DNA of 60,000 bases. Source: Owenia fusiformis. Taxonomy: Eukaryota > Annelida > Polychaeta > Sabellida > Oweniidae. The notes under the pieces are model-generated. The model saw only the letters and a program-made list of their open reading frames with translations, searched no databases and was not told the DNA's origin. Where the stretch lies: the NCBI GenBank assembly GCA_903813345.2, contig CAIIXF020000010.1, positions 7,991,169 through 8,051,168 of the forward strand, written 5' to 3'. Below are positions 1-11,300 of the stretch, piece after piece; the first letter of the stretch is position 1, and every line of letters starts with the position of its first letter. Both the position numbers and the translations under genes were made by a program.

Positions 1-562
1 AACGGTCTATATTTTTTAATAGAAGTTGTTAAGTTCGTCGTGGTTCCATTTTGCAAGTAAGGAGGCAGCAGGTCCACTTGTTAAAACACATTTGGTCACG
101 GTACTGGGGGCTGGTGTTAAGAATTCCGTTTCTAATTTTAAAAAAATGTTGTTTGCATCATCTTGATTTTGGACATTTCCATTTTGCATATGATGAAACC
201 TGGATCCAATCGGGTCTTTGTAATCTTCACATATTGGCTTAAATGAATTAAAAGAAATGCAGCTTTTCGAAATTCAACTGCATACAGGGCATCCTTTATA
301 GTTCCTTTAAGTAATAAGCGCGTCTTCGTCCAAACATTTGTTTGTCGCTCAGGCTTTTCCTTAATTATTTTGAATTAACACCCTCCACACAAAGGTTGTA
401 ATCCCAAACTCCCCATCCAAAAGTTTGTCAAAACATGTTTACGTTTGATTTTCTTCTCATATGATGACATGGAAAGGGCGTGACATGCCTGGTAAATGAC
501 TTTGAAAAGCTTGAACATCGGATCGAGGTTCCAAACTTATACCTACATTCATTTTTTAATAG
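1..562. other. Intron or upstream sequence of the Ras-like gene
   Basis: No exon with a P-loop motif is visible here. Open frames in this stretch start at non-ATG codons and show no family resemblance. It is most likely intron. Confidence 0.4.
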
Positions 563-736
563 GAGGTGAATACTACACACTGGAGATCATTGACACAGCT
601 GGTGCCTACGAGTTCCCTGCGATGATGGATTTGAGCATACGCACCAGTCAAGCGTTTGTCATCGTTTTTGCCATGAATGACAAAAAGACGCTGGACAGGG
701 CATTGGCATTCAAGCAACAAGTCGTAGATATCAAAG
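563..736 (+). CDS. Ras-like GTPase exon with G3 motif
   Basis: The acceptor is a T-rich tract ending TTTTAATAG at 562, and the donor is AAAG followed by GTAAGT at 737. The exon starts with two bases of a split codon and ends one base into the next. It encodes GEYYTLEIIDTAG through QQVVDIK. Confidence 0.85.
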
Positions 737-1390
737 GTAAGTTGTCTGACTTGAAAGTATGTTGTCATATTTTTTCTATTATATAATTCAAAGGGCCTTG
801 GTTGATAATCTTTTTATATGACGTGTACAAGGTATACTTCAAAACCACCGTAAATGTGGGTAATGTCTGCAATGGTGACATAGATAGAAGGTGGCTGTGT
901 TCGTACAAATGTACTAATTAATGTTATGTTTCATTCAGATCGTGAAGATATCCCTATCATATTTGTGGGGAACAAGGTGGACTGTGGATATGACGAAATG
1001 CAGGTGAACCCAGCCGAGACTGAAGCTATGGTAAAGATCAACGGATACCTCTACCTTGAAGCAAGCGCCAAGTACAACATAAATCCGAAATTGATATTCT
1101 CGCAACTCATCTCTCAGGGGCTCTCAATCCCATTAGCTGACGCAATGACAGTGAACGAAAAACAACAAAAATCAAAATTAGTAAAACGTATGTCAGAGAT
1201 TGGGGAGATTCTTAAGAAAAAACTACATATCAAACAAAAATCAACTCCAGATCTGCTTGAATCCCAAGATAACGTTGCTGTTAAATCGAAGAAAAAATTA
1301 ATAGCCATAGACAGTATTGATGAAAATTTGAGCAGTGTTGAATTTTGCGATACACAATTACAGAATAACATTACCCTAATAAATAATTAA
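563..1390 (+). CDS. Ras-like small GTPase, C-terminal two exons (partial)
   Basis: Two exons (563..736 and 939..1390) join in frame through a GT-AG intron. Together they encode most of a Ras-superfamily G domain: the G3 motif DTAG followed by AYEFPAM, then the G4 motif NKVD and the G5 motif EASAK. The DTAG-x-x-x-FPAM-x-x-LSI pattern resembles the RASD (Dexras/Rhes) and Ras-dva branch more than classical Ras. The P-loop and switch I must lie in an exon left of the window, since I find no GxxxxGKS or GKT code in bases 1-562. The Ras Gln61 position is Ala (DTAGA), which in this superfamily usually means weak intrinsic GTP hydrolysis. After the G domain comes a Lys-rich stretch (KKKLHIKQK) and an acidic end, and there is no CAAX box, so membrane attachment by prenylation is not expected. 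Family level is secure; the exact subfamily is not. Confidence 0.85.
939..1390 (+). CDS. Ras-like GTPase terminal exon with G4 and G5 motifs
   Basis: The acceptor TTTCATTCAG ends at 938. The split Asp codon (G plus AT) restores the frame DREDIPIIFVGNKVD, followed by EASAK. The stop codon TAA is at 1388-1390. The last 60 or so residues are low-complexity and charged, with no CAAX box. Confidence 0.85.
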
Positions 1391-1649
1391 ATTCTAAAAC
1401 TATGCACCTTCCTAAATGAAAACATTTGGATCCACTCGTGTAACACATAGATGTTAGTGGGTGATATAAGGTATAACAATGGCTAAGATTTGGTCATTGT
1501 CCTCCTGTACGAGAAGCGACCGTTTCAAAATACATGTACCTTACTTCATGTACTTAAAAACACTTTCTGATTTTATGATATTTATGTGCTATGTTTTGAG
1601 ATATTATACATGTTATAAACATTGTATATTGACATCAGTGTGTGAGTAA

Positions 1650-1663
1650 AATAAATAAATAAA
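1650..1663 (+). terminator. Polyadenylation signals of the Ras-like gene
   Basis: Three overlapping AATAAA hexamers lie about 260 bases downstream of the stop codon. They fit a 3' end for the GTPase transcript just past this point. Confidence 0.5.
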
Positions 1664-3090
1664 TGTTACTTGTTACTTATGATTACTTGTTTTATTTAAG
1701 CTTGTTAAATAGTCTTACCAAATGTTAAGAAACCCCAACTCCCCACTGGATCAAAGAAATTTAATATTCGGCAATGTCAGCTCCGGCTTTATCAAAAGGA
1801 GACATTCTTAGTTCTTACATCATGATAATCACTTTATCATTATTTATTTTTGAATTACTTTATAGTAAGTCAAGTCATTAACACCCTACCATATTCATAT
1901 GAGACAGATTTTTCGAAGAAATAGTTAGTTTTTAAACCCAAAAGATTCGGTTGAACTATTCAATGGTAATAGAGACATTATTGTAGAAACAATATTCGCG
2001 AGAACTAAAGGTGTTATAGCAAATTGTGATGTAAGCACCTGAGAAAAAATTATCACTGTGTCATCAATACAGTAAACATTTTATGCAACATGATATGTTA
2101 TAAATTGGTGAAGTTATAATAGATTCAAACTGCAAAAATGGGAGGAAAATGTTTAACTTCTCCCAAATAATAAAAATGGTAACCATTCTTATAGAAAAAT
2201 AATACATTATTTAAAAAATCTTATAGTTTTCCTAATATAAAGTGTGCACTTTGGGGATTTTTAGAAAATAGACATGAAAAGGAATGACATATTCTAAAAT
2301 TAAAACAATCTTTTATTAGGCTGCTCGCTAGATCTGATTCTCACTTTAAGTCAACTATATGATTGCACATTATCTGAAATATGTAACTGTAAATATGTTA
2401 GTATTGTATTACTTATCACTTTTTAATCGAAACTTATGAAAATGTACTCTAGAGGAAATCTAGAAAATACAATCCAATCCAATTTTTAGACTGAGTGAAT
2501 CGTCACTTTTAGTCTTGGTTGATTATTTATTTGATTTTTTTATTCTGGCAAAAACTGTCATTCTGTGGGTCTTTCAATTAATTGTGTTTATTTTGTTCAT
2601 GGTAATAAACTTATTTCATCAAAATGTAATACGATGGCTAGTTGGACAATGTGGTACTGAAGGTTTTCAGAAAAATAAAATACAATTTTGTCCAATCTGT
2701 AAGTTATTTCTTTTAGAAAATAGTAAGCACTTGGAATGGAATAAAACATGCTGCCCTATTGTAGTTGAGGTAATCCACTTTTTCACAGAACCATGATTAT
2801 TCATGAAGATACAACTGTGCAAACATCAGGAGGGTTTATCTAAAAAGTGCATTAAATGAAGTTACAATGAATTCGCAACAATGAAACAATATACTGATGA
2901 AATAATTTTCATAAATCTTTTATTCTCACACTTTTGTACAGTTTTAATTTTCAAGTGATGTAACTGCTTATATTAAGAATGATTTATTTTACATATTAAT
3001 TAATCTTCAATTTCATTCAAAAGATATTAAATCAAAATAAAATTGATATTTTTGTAACCAGGGGAAAAATATCATATTTATGGAATATTG
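1664..3090. other. AT-rich intergenic DNA, nothing recognised
   Basis: Very AT-rich sequence between the Ras-like gene and the first inverted-repeat element. The open frame near 2515-2796 begins with TTG, is a hydrophobic AT-rich run, and is not supported as a gene. Confidence 0.5.
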
Positions 3091-3519
3091 AACAAATATT
3101 TCACTCTATTGAGGTGAATACCTGTACATCTTTCACAAGTGATATTCCACGAAGCCCGAAGGGCAAGTGGAATATCACCTTGTGAAAGTGCTACAGGTAT
3201 TCACCGAAAATAGAGTGAAATATTTGTTTTATTATATCACTGTCTAGCTAAACATCCCTAATATTATTAAGTCATAGGTTAACATTGAAATACATTGAAT
3301 CTACTCGGTTCGTCTGCCATTTTGACTTACACTTAACTAAATTATTTACACTGAATGAAAACAAATTCTTTGAAAATTCCCGGGAGCGTGGGATATCGCT
3401 AGATATCTCACGGTTGTCTTATCTGATTAGCATTGCCATTAAATATCGCCAGATATCCCACGACATGTGACCCGGTTTTGACCAATCATACTGTCGCTAG
3501 CTAGATAGTGATATAATAA
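3091..3519. mobile_element. Palindromic foldback element
   Basis: Bases 3091-3227 form one imperfect hairpin. The arm AACAAATATTTCACTCTATT and the block GGTGAATACCTGTA are both repeated in reverse complement around a small GC-rich tip (GAAGCCCGAAGGGC). Immediately beside it, TTATTATATCACTGTCTAGC at about 3229 is mirrored by the end near 3498-3519. The inner part contains a further hairpin of GTGGGATATC blocks near 3380-3460. This is a non-autonomous DNA element with no coding capacity. Confidence 0.7.
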
Positions 3520-3899
3520 TTTCACATAACCATAGAAAACAGTATTTTGCTACTTTGACCACCAATACAATGTATATATTTTTTATATTTATATCTCTCC
3601 TTATAAGTATTTCAATGACTGATGACTGACATCAGTATTTGTAACATAGATCAACCAGGAACTCAGAACAACAAAATTTGCAATATAAAAATCAGTGATC
3701 AAAAAATCTGTATGAATCACAGGATGAGGATGATTTCTCAAAAACAATTCAAACAGAGATGGTGAGTGTTTAAGCAGTTAACAAGATCTTTGTACAGAAT
3801 TAAAACATTTCAGATGGGGACTGTACTTAAGCCTCAGTCACATTTGCTAGCTACAGCGGTCATAACTTGACAAAATTGATATAGAAAATCTATACCATA

Positions 3900-4542
3900 C
3901 TGTCTATACCATTTTTCAAAATGACCACCTCCTACCAAAAGTGTCATTAGACATTGTGCCATGCTTATAGTATTCACATACCAATTATGAACAAAATCGC
4001 TCCACTACCTTTCAAGTTACAGTAAAATATGTTAAAATGCCGGCCATTTTTCAAAATGGCGGACATTTTTCTAAATGGCCACCTTCTACCAAAAGTGTCA
4101 TTAGACAGTGTGCCATGCTTATAGTATTCACATACCAAATATGAACAAAATCGCTCCACTACTTTTCGAGTTACAGCAAAAATCGTAAAATAACGAGTAA
4201 AGGCTGCCATTTTTCAAGATGGCTGCCATGTGCTTCTTTAATATCTACATTTCTAGCTTTATTAATATCCTTTATAATTTTTTTACATTTAAAACATATT
4301 GCTATTACAGTTTTACATATTGCACCTAAATTACTGTAGAATCGGCACTAAAATGGCCGCCATTTTTAAATGAGCAGCCATTTTGAAAATCGGCTTTTGA
4401 GCAGAACTTCTATCCCCATAGGGTATATGTATACAAAATATGAACAAAATCGGGCAAACGGTATTTGAGTTATTGCCCGGATGGACGTACGGAAGGACGG
4501 AGGCGCTCCCTATATCCCTCCGAACTTCGTTCGATGGGATAA
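3900..4542 (+). repeat. Interspersed element, GGCCATTTT/GATGGGATAA family, copy 1
   Basis: It contains repeated blocks with AAAATGGC/GCCATTTT and CCAAAAGTGTCATTAGACA, and then a short GACGG-type tract (near 4485-4505). It ends ACTTCGTTCGATGGGATAAT. A close relative lies at 55951-56549 in the same orientation. The left boundary is uncertain. Confidence 0.65.
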
Positions 4543-5175
4543 TTAAGAAAAATGGCTAATTGCAGAGATTCTCACCTTAACCCCTAGAATAATTTAAGTC
4601 ACATGTTATGATAATGGACATCAACCTTTTTTTCTGAAAATACCATAAATAAATTCCTGACCTACAAATACTTATCTACAGTTTGAAGTTCCAACTTGAA
4701 TAAACTACATAAGCTGTTTTTTCAATTTTAGAAGAAAATTACATAACTTTCTACATGAAGAAATTTTTCTAAGCTTTGAAAATAACAGAAAATTTAATAA
4801 GATTCATATCCATATATTTTGATACATATCATTATGAACTGAAATAAAAAAAAATTAATTGCGATTAATTTAATGTGAAAATTGCAGCTATCACATGCTT
4901 CAGAATGTTTTTAGCTTTTACGATAGATTTATATATAGTTGCTAAACCTTGTTCCTTGTCTTTCAACCTTCCATTTTCTATATTTTTAACACTATATTTA
5001 AAAAAATATTGCATGATTTCATGATGGTAGCTATACTGTACTTTTGCTTCCGGAAGTAGCTATCAAAACTTCAGAGTGACCATTAAGAAAAGTTGCCAAT
5101 TTGTAAAAAATGAGCCTTTTCCAAGAAATGTAATTGCTTTACAGCCTTACAAAGATCTAATAATTATCTTAATTT

Positions 5176-5301
5176 TTAATTTTTTGATATTCCAGTGTTA
5201 TCATCATGAGTGTAAGTACATGCATCTCCATGTTCACAGTCCCCCACTTTGTAGCGTTTGCATGGGTACTGCTTCAAATCTCGTTCGTCAACAGCCTTCA
5301 T
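5176..5301 (-). CDS. TRMT1: TRMT1 exon 6 with CCCH zinc finger and stop
   Basis: The acceptor is TATATTTTAG. It encodes 41 residues with [19 protein letters not shown], a C-x7-C-x5-C-x3-H zinc finger, then a short tail and TAA at 5178-5176. The tail after the finger is much shorter than in mammals. Confidence 0.92.
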   Translation of the reverse strand: MKAVDERDLKQYPCKRYKVGDCEHGDACTYTHDDNTGISKN

Positions 5302-8300
5302 CTAAAATATAGAATATAGACCTTTTTGCACATGACAAACAAGAGAATATGTGTATTAATAAAAAATGTATTTGGTTCTGCTAAAAAGTTCAATATGGAA
5401 ATTCGCCTGAGTTCAATTCATATTATAGTCAATGGGTTCTTGGGACTGCAAATAAAATGCAAATGTGTTCAACTCCTTTTATGGAGGTGTTCCAACACAA
5501 AAACAATGACTACTATATTACTTCTTGCATTAGACTCACTATAGATTTTCAAGATACATTTGACAGTACTATCTATTATCATAATTACCTCTTTTCTCTT
5601 ATTTTGCATCCTCTCCCTCTTTTCTGCGACATTGTCATCTTTACCACTCTGCTTGGCCCGTGGCTTTGGACCCCAATCCTTCGTTGGATTCTGCTGCCAT
5701 CTGAAAATTCTCAAACAATTAGAATTGATCTTATAGCTCTATTTCTTACTTTGTGTCTGGGAAAAAGTTCACTTGGATTGAATGAAGCTGTATTTTAAAA
5801 TTAACTTTAATCAGTTGCAGTAAAACTGTTTCCCTTACAGATGTTGTGTGTCAAATGATTTAAGAAAATGTATAGACAAATATGTTTCATAGACAATAAA
5901 ATAAGAATTATTTGTGGCCTTAGGTTTTTTATCAATGGATTTCATTGCCATTAATTAGTCAATTTTCTAAATGTACTATGTATTAAGGATCCAATCACCA
6001 CTGGTATTATACGTGTCACTCAGTGTAGTATTTAAAAGGATGTGTCTGGATATATGCCCTTTTGGTCCCTCAGTCAAATGTATGTGAAATATGGTTTTTA
6101 TTACTGTCCTAGTTATATTTGATAAGTATATTTACTTTTTCATAAGTTTTGATGCATAATTAACCCCCTGCTGAGAGTCAGAATAAGTATATTAATAAAT
6201 AAAAAAGGGTCATTATCATAGAAAAAACACCAATGGCAACATTTATGACATATAAAGAAGAAATAACTTAAGATCCATGAAGAATTAAAAAGAAAATCAT
6301 ATTTTTGAAATATATTTAAGGATTAAAATTTTTTCAAATTTTTGAATTTCCCGCCAGTTTAATTTGAAGGGGGAAAAACAAGATGGCTGCTGTTTGATGT
6401 AAGAAATATCAGAAAAAAAGTTGCTTCACTTTTAGTTTTCACATTGAGCACAGTTTTCCGGTTTAGGTTTTTTGACTGATTCTGACTTTTCATCACCAGG
6501 GTCATGTATAGAGATTATAAAATTGAAACCAAAATGTTGTGCTCAGCATGAATTTGACTGAAATATGTGCAACTTCACCAACACAATTGAAGTCTCAAAA
6601 CTGGATGCTCAGTTACTTTGAGTGACTATAATCCCTTGATTACCCAGATAAACACCAATTCACTTATCCAGCAATACCATTCAATGTCTATACAAAGAAA
6701 GTAAGCTATGTTTTGGAGGATATGTTTCACACGTTTTGTATAAATAATTCATTTAATATTTGCCATTGATTTTTTTTCAATTCTGACAAAGTGACAAGCA
6801 CTGTCTTTGATGCCAATATTCTTCATCAATTGTGATACAAATTGATGTTTTTGTAATCTCAGAAGAAGGATAAGATATTGAAGTTTAATAATATGTGTGA
6901 TTGAGTTGGTTTTTCAGACAATACAATTTTCAATATTTTCTAAGTCGATACCCAGACTCATTCCCAGACTCATCCTTTATCAACAATCAGTTATACCTTA
7001 AGTTAACTTACGAGGGTTGATCATAAAGTTCTCATAATATCTCTCTAATTTCTTTATTTTTCAATATTTTCTTATGAAATCTTGACAGAATGTGCAGCAT
7101 GGAATGTTTCATTAATCCAGAGAAAAATATTTAGAATAACAGAAAAGTTAGACAAGAAAGCGTTGCCATAGTAACTTGAGATCAAGGCACCCGGGGCAAA
7201 TACAAAAACTAGCTAAAATAGCCCTCCTTAACCATGTTTAAATACATAATAAGTTGTCAAATAAGCTATCAAACACATTAAATTGTCAAATATGTGCTTT
7301 TGACTGTTATGAACTATTATAATGGTCATGTAAATTGTATGGTCTCATAATGGATGATTGTTATGCTTCATAAGAAGTGACTGTTAGACCCTTTGACTGT
7401 TTTGTCAAATATTCCGAAAATATTGATTTTGTCCCTTTAGATCATTTTTAACATGTTCAGACCACACACAGGGTATAATTCAGTTGATATCTTAGCAATA
7501 TATTTGTTTTAGATCATGCTTAGTCTGACCAAAGGATCTACATGCTTAACATAACATTTTGTCAGTATGAATTTTATTTTTAAGAAGATCTCTACATCTA
7601 TTGCATTATCTTACTCAGTCATTTCTAATCATTAGCTTTGAGTCTCATACTCTGGTATCATACCCAATGAAGCATGAAAGCACCACCTATCCCAGCCTTT
7701 CAGTAGGTGATGTAGGTTCGAACCTAAAGCGAACCTAAAAGTGAATCCCACAATTTGATGGCTACCTAAACGAACCTACTTCATGTAGGTTCGCTTTAGG
7801 TTCGAACCTAAAACTACCTAAAGCACTTTAAAAAAATCAGAAACTTGTAGGTAGTTTTAGGTTCGAACCTAAGGCGAACCTAAAAATGTTATACTTTTTC
7901 AGGATTTACCTAAACCGAACCAAAAAATCTTAGAAATTATCTAGAGTTACCTAAAACTACCTAAAACACTTAAAAAAATCGAAAAGTTGTAGGTAGTTTT
8001 AGGTTCGAACCCAAAGCGAACCTAAAAGCGAACATAGTCATTCTTCAAGAGTTACCTAAAGCGAACCTAAAAATCTTAAATCTACCTAAAACACTTCAAA
8101 CTTGTAGGTAGTTTTAGGTTCGAACCCAAAGCTACCTAAAGCTACCTAAAGCAAACCTACAAAACAGAAGTTCTGTCACAGCCACTAAAGGCGCTGATAG
8201 CAGGAAGTATCAATGCATTGTGGGTATAATATTCAAACTAAAATCAGTTAGACAGGAAATTTGGAAATAGCCGGTTATAATGAAAACACGCGCTACGCGC

Positions 8301-11300
8301 TAACGCGCTAGCGCACTAACGCACTGTTCAGAATGATCGTTCCCACAGGCCCGGGAACATGTATAAAACTCGAGTGAGTGAAGAGATTAGGTGGCGCATC
8401 AGAAAGCAGAAGTATGAAGAAGCCCAATGTTTGATCGTTACGTTAACTGTGCAAAGATTATCGATTGTCAGTGTGTTTTATCTGATTTAAAAGGAAGATA
8501 AATAGAAAGTAGCACCTTACAAGATGAATGGTCGCAGATATGCGAATATGCTCCCTATTTCATTTTCATTGCATTATTTGGGTCCATCCATCGGCGAGAA
8601 AAATCCCGTTTCGAAATCTGAGCCGGGGGCCCAACTTCTCCTATTTGTCGCATGTTACCTCTTAATATCAAGTCATGGATGTTTTATATATCTTTACTCT
8701 TTGTATTTGAAGTTATTTCTCTCATGACTTACCAAACGGTGGGATAATTCAGGCGTCGCATTTATATTTTTCCATTTTTCTTTTCATGCCCTGTTACACT
8801 CTTTCGCTTTCATGGGGGGGGGGGTGTATAGGGTTATCGTATAAGAGGAGGGTGAAAATCTATTGTGTATGACTGCATAAGAGGGGGCAACATTTATCGT
8901 ATATGGCATCGTATAAGTTAAATAAACATATGTTTTAAAAGAATTAAAGAAGCCTATTATGAAATTTAAAGTACAGTTTGAACGAATACTGCAGATCCAG
9001 CTTATCCCCATAAATTTGGGATTTCAATACACAAGTAGTTGTGGGGGCTTGCCCGTAGCCAGCTTTTACCAGGAGGGGAAGCCTTTTTCCAGGGGAAGCT
9101 TTTTCACAATTTTGGCTAATAATCATGAAAAAATTCTCAGAATGGTGAGAAACTGCATGATTTTGAAAGAATCTCTGGCCAGAGGGGGAGCTCCGCTCCC
9201 CAGCTCCCCAGCTCCCCCTCTGGCTACGGGCCTGGTTGTGGGGGTGATTTGAAAAATCAGTCCCACAGGACAGGACAGTAACCAGGATTTCCCAGGGGGG
9301 GGGGGCACTTTTTCAAAAAAAAATCCAAAGTCACTCTCCGAACCCCCCTGGCTTCGGGGCTGTGTACTGCCTATTTGCCGTATGATTATACATTTGGTAC
9401 TACGTGGATTCTTGCATTATGTTATTTCCTTCTGAATATTATCCTAACTTTTCTCAACGGTAATTTCAAAATTATCGTACAGATTATTTACCCGAGCTTT
9501 TTGTAAAAGTATAGTACTACAGGGAGATGTGAAAAATATTGCATACACTGTATGTTATACATGTAAAAGGGGTGAAAATGCTGTAAATGGTATAAGACTG
9601 AGGGGCTAGTGAAAAATAGTGTATATGGATTTCCAAGACCCCTATAAACCCCCCTTTCATGTTTGCTTTCGTTTTTCTCAATTTGATTTTAGATTTAAAA
9701 AGTTTTGAATTACGTCAGTCCCAGTGAATTGTATTACCTATCAGGAATATTGTTGAAAACAGGATTGTATTTCATTTGGAATTAAAGTTTTAAATAAGAG
9801 ACGATTTAAAAAGTAATGTAAACCTGACCAGCATGTTTTATCATTGTCCGGTAATTGGCCGTAAATATTTATTAATTCTAAGTTACTCATGTTCTTTTAG
9901 GTCAAATACAGAGAAAAGTACACGTTCATTTAGTTTTGGAATTATTTCCTAAATTGAAGTCGATTTCTTTTTTTTAACGGTGTGAAGAACATCTTAATTG
10001 GTCTTATATTTTTAGAGAAATCGTAACTTGAAAAGTGTAATTTTCGAGAGGCTTTGTTTATTTCCTGCGGCCGCAAAGTTCACATCAAAGTCTGATTGAC
10101 AGGTTAGCGGTGATTTATACAGTCTTTGAACTGTCAATGTTTTGACAAGTTCCCAGGGAGTCATAACCATAATTATACATGTCCCTGGGCCAAGGGTATA
10201 GACCAATCATAAACATGCGCTTAAAACATGCGCACACATCATGGGGGAGGGATCATTTTCTATTAGCGCATTGGCGCGTGGCGCGTTAGCGCGTAGCGCG
10301 TGTTTTCATTATAACCGAAATAGCCAGGAAAATGGGGAAATATGCTGAAATGACCATCACATCAGTGCTCATTTACAAAGTACATGTAAGTAAGTGTACA
10401 AATGATCAATCAATATATTATTTTAACCTCTTGAATACCCAGAATGACGGATATATCTGTCACAGAATTTTTCACTAAAACTGCTCTAACTTTGGCAATT
10501 TTTATCCAATCTTCACAAATGATGTTTTAAAATGAATGTAATGGGTCTATGTTTACTATTCTTATGAAATCAAACATCAACTGTTGTGTTTTTAGATGTA
10601 AATATCAAAAAATAAACAATACTCTGGTTTCAAACCCTTTTTAGAGGCTGGTATTCAAGAGGTTAAGTGTATTATAAAAGCATGCAATTATAAAATAGGA
10701 GGAATTTTAAATAAATGTACCTGAGTGAGAAACTAATCATCAAAATGTGTGAGAAATAAATAAACAGTTGACATAGCCTATACAGTTCACAAGTTTGTAG
10801 GGTCCAGACACCCGGCTACCTCCATAGGCCAGCTTAGGACCATCATTGTAAATAAATGTACTTGCGTGAGAATATATGCATCAAAATGTGTGAGAAATAT
10901 ATAAACAGTTCAAATCAACAAATCAAGTCATCCAGCTGCTGGGTGGTCTAAAGCCAACCCAGCCCTTGGAAGTATTTACCTAATGCGAACCTACGTAGGT
11001 TCGCTTTAGGTAGTTTTAGGTTCACTTTAGGCGATGTTCAAATATGCTAATTAGATTCAGGTTCGCTTTAGGTGACCACCTAAAGTGAACCTATAATTAC
11101 CTAGAGCGAACCTATAATTACCTAAAGTGAACCTACCTAGGTTCGCTTTAGGTAGTTTAGGTAGTTATAGGTAGTTATAGGTTCGCTTTAGGTGATCACC
11201 TAAAGTAAACCTAGACCTGATTAGCATATTTGAACATCGCCTAAAGCGAACCTACCAATGGAGTTTTTATATGGGGAACTACCTAAAGCGAACCTAGAAA

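Noticed and set aside
2515-2796. Open frame of 93 codons with hydrophobic start
   Set aside because: It begins with TTG, is in very AT-rich DNA, shows no family resemblance and has no splice or promoter context.
7700-8160. CRISPR-like array of short palindromic repeats
   Set aside because: The repeats occur in both orientations with irregular spacing and no unique spacers, in a eukaryotic intron inside a transposon.
8524-8727. 67-codon ATG frame inside the Mutator-like element
   Set aside because: Too short and without any family signal to be called a gene; mentioned only as possible cargo.
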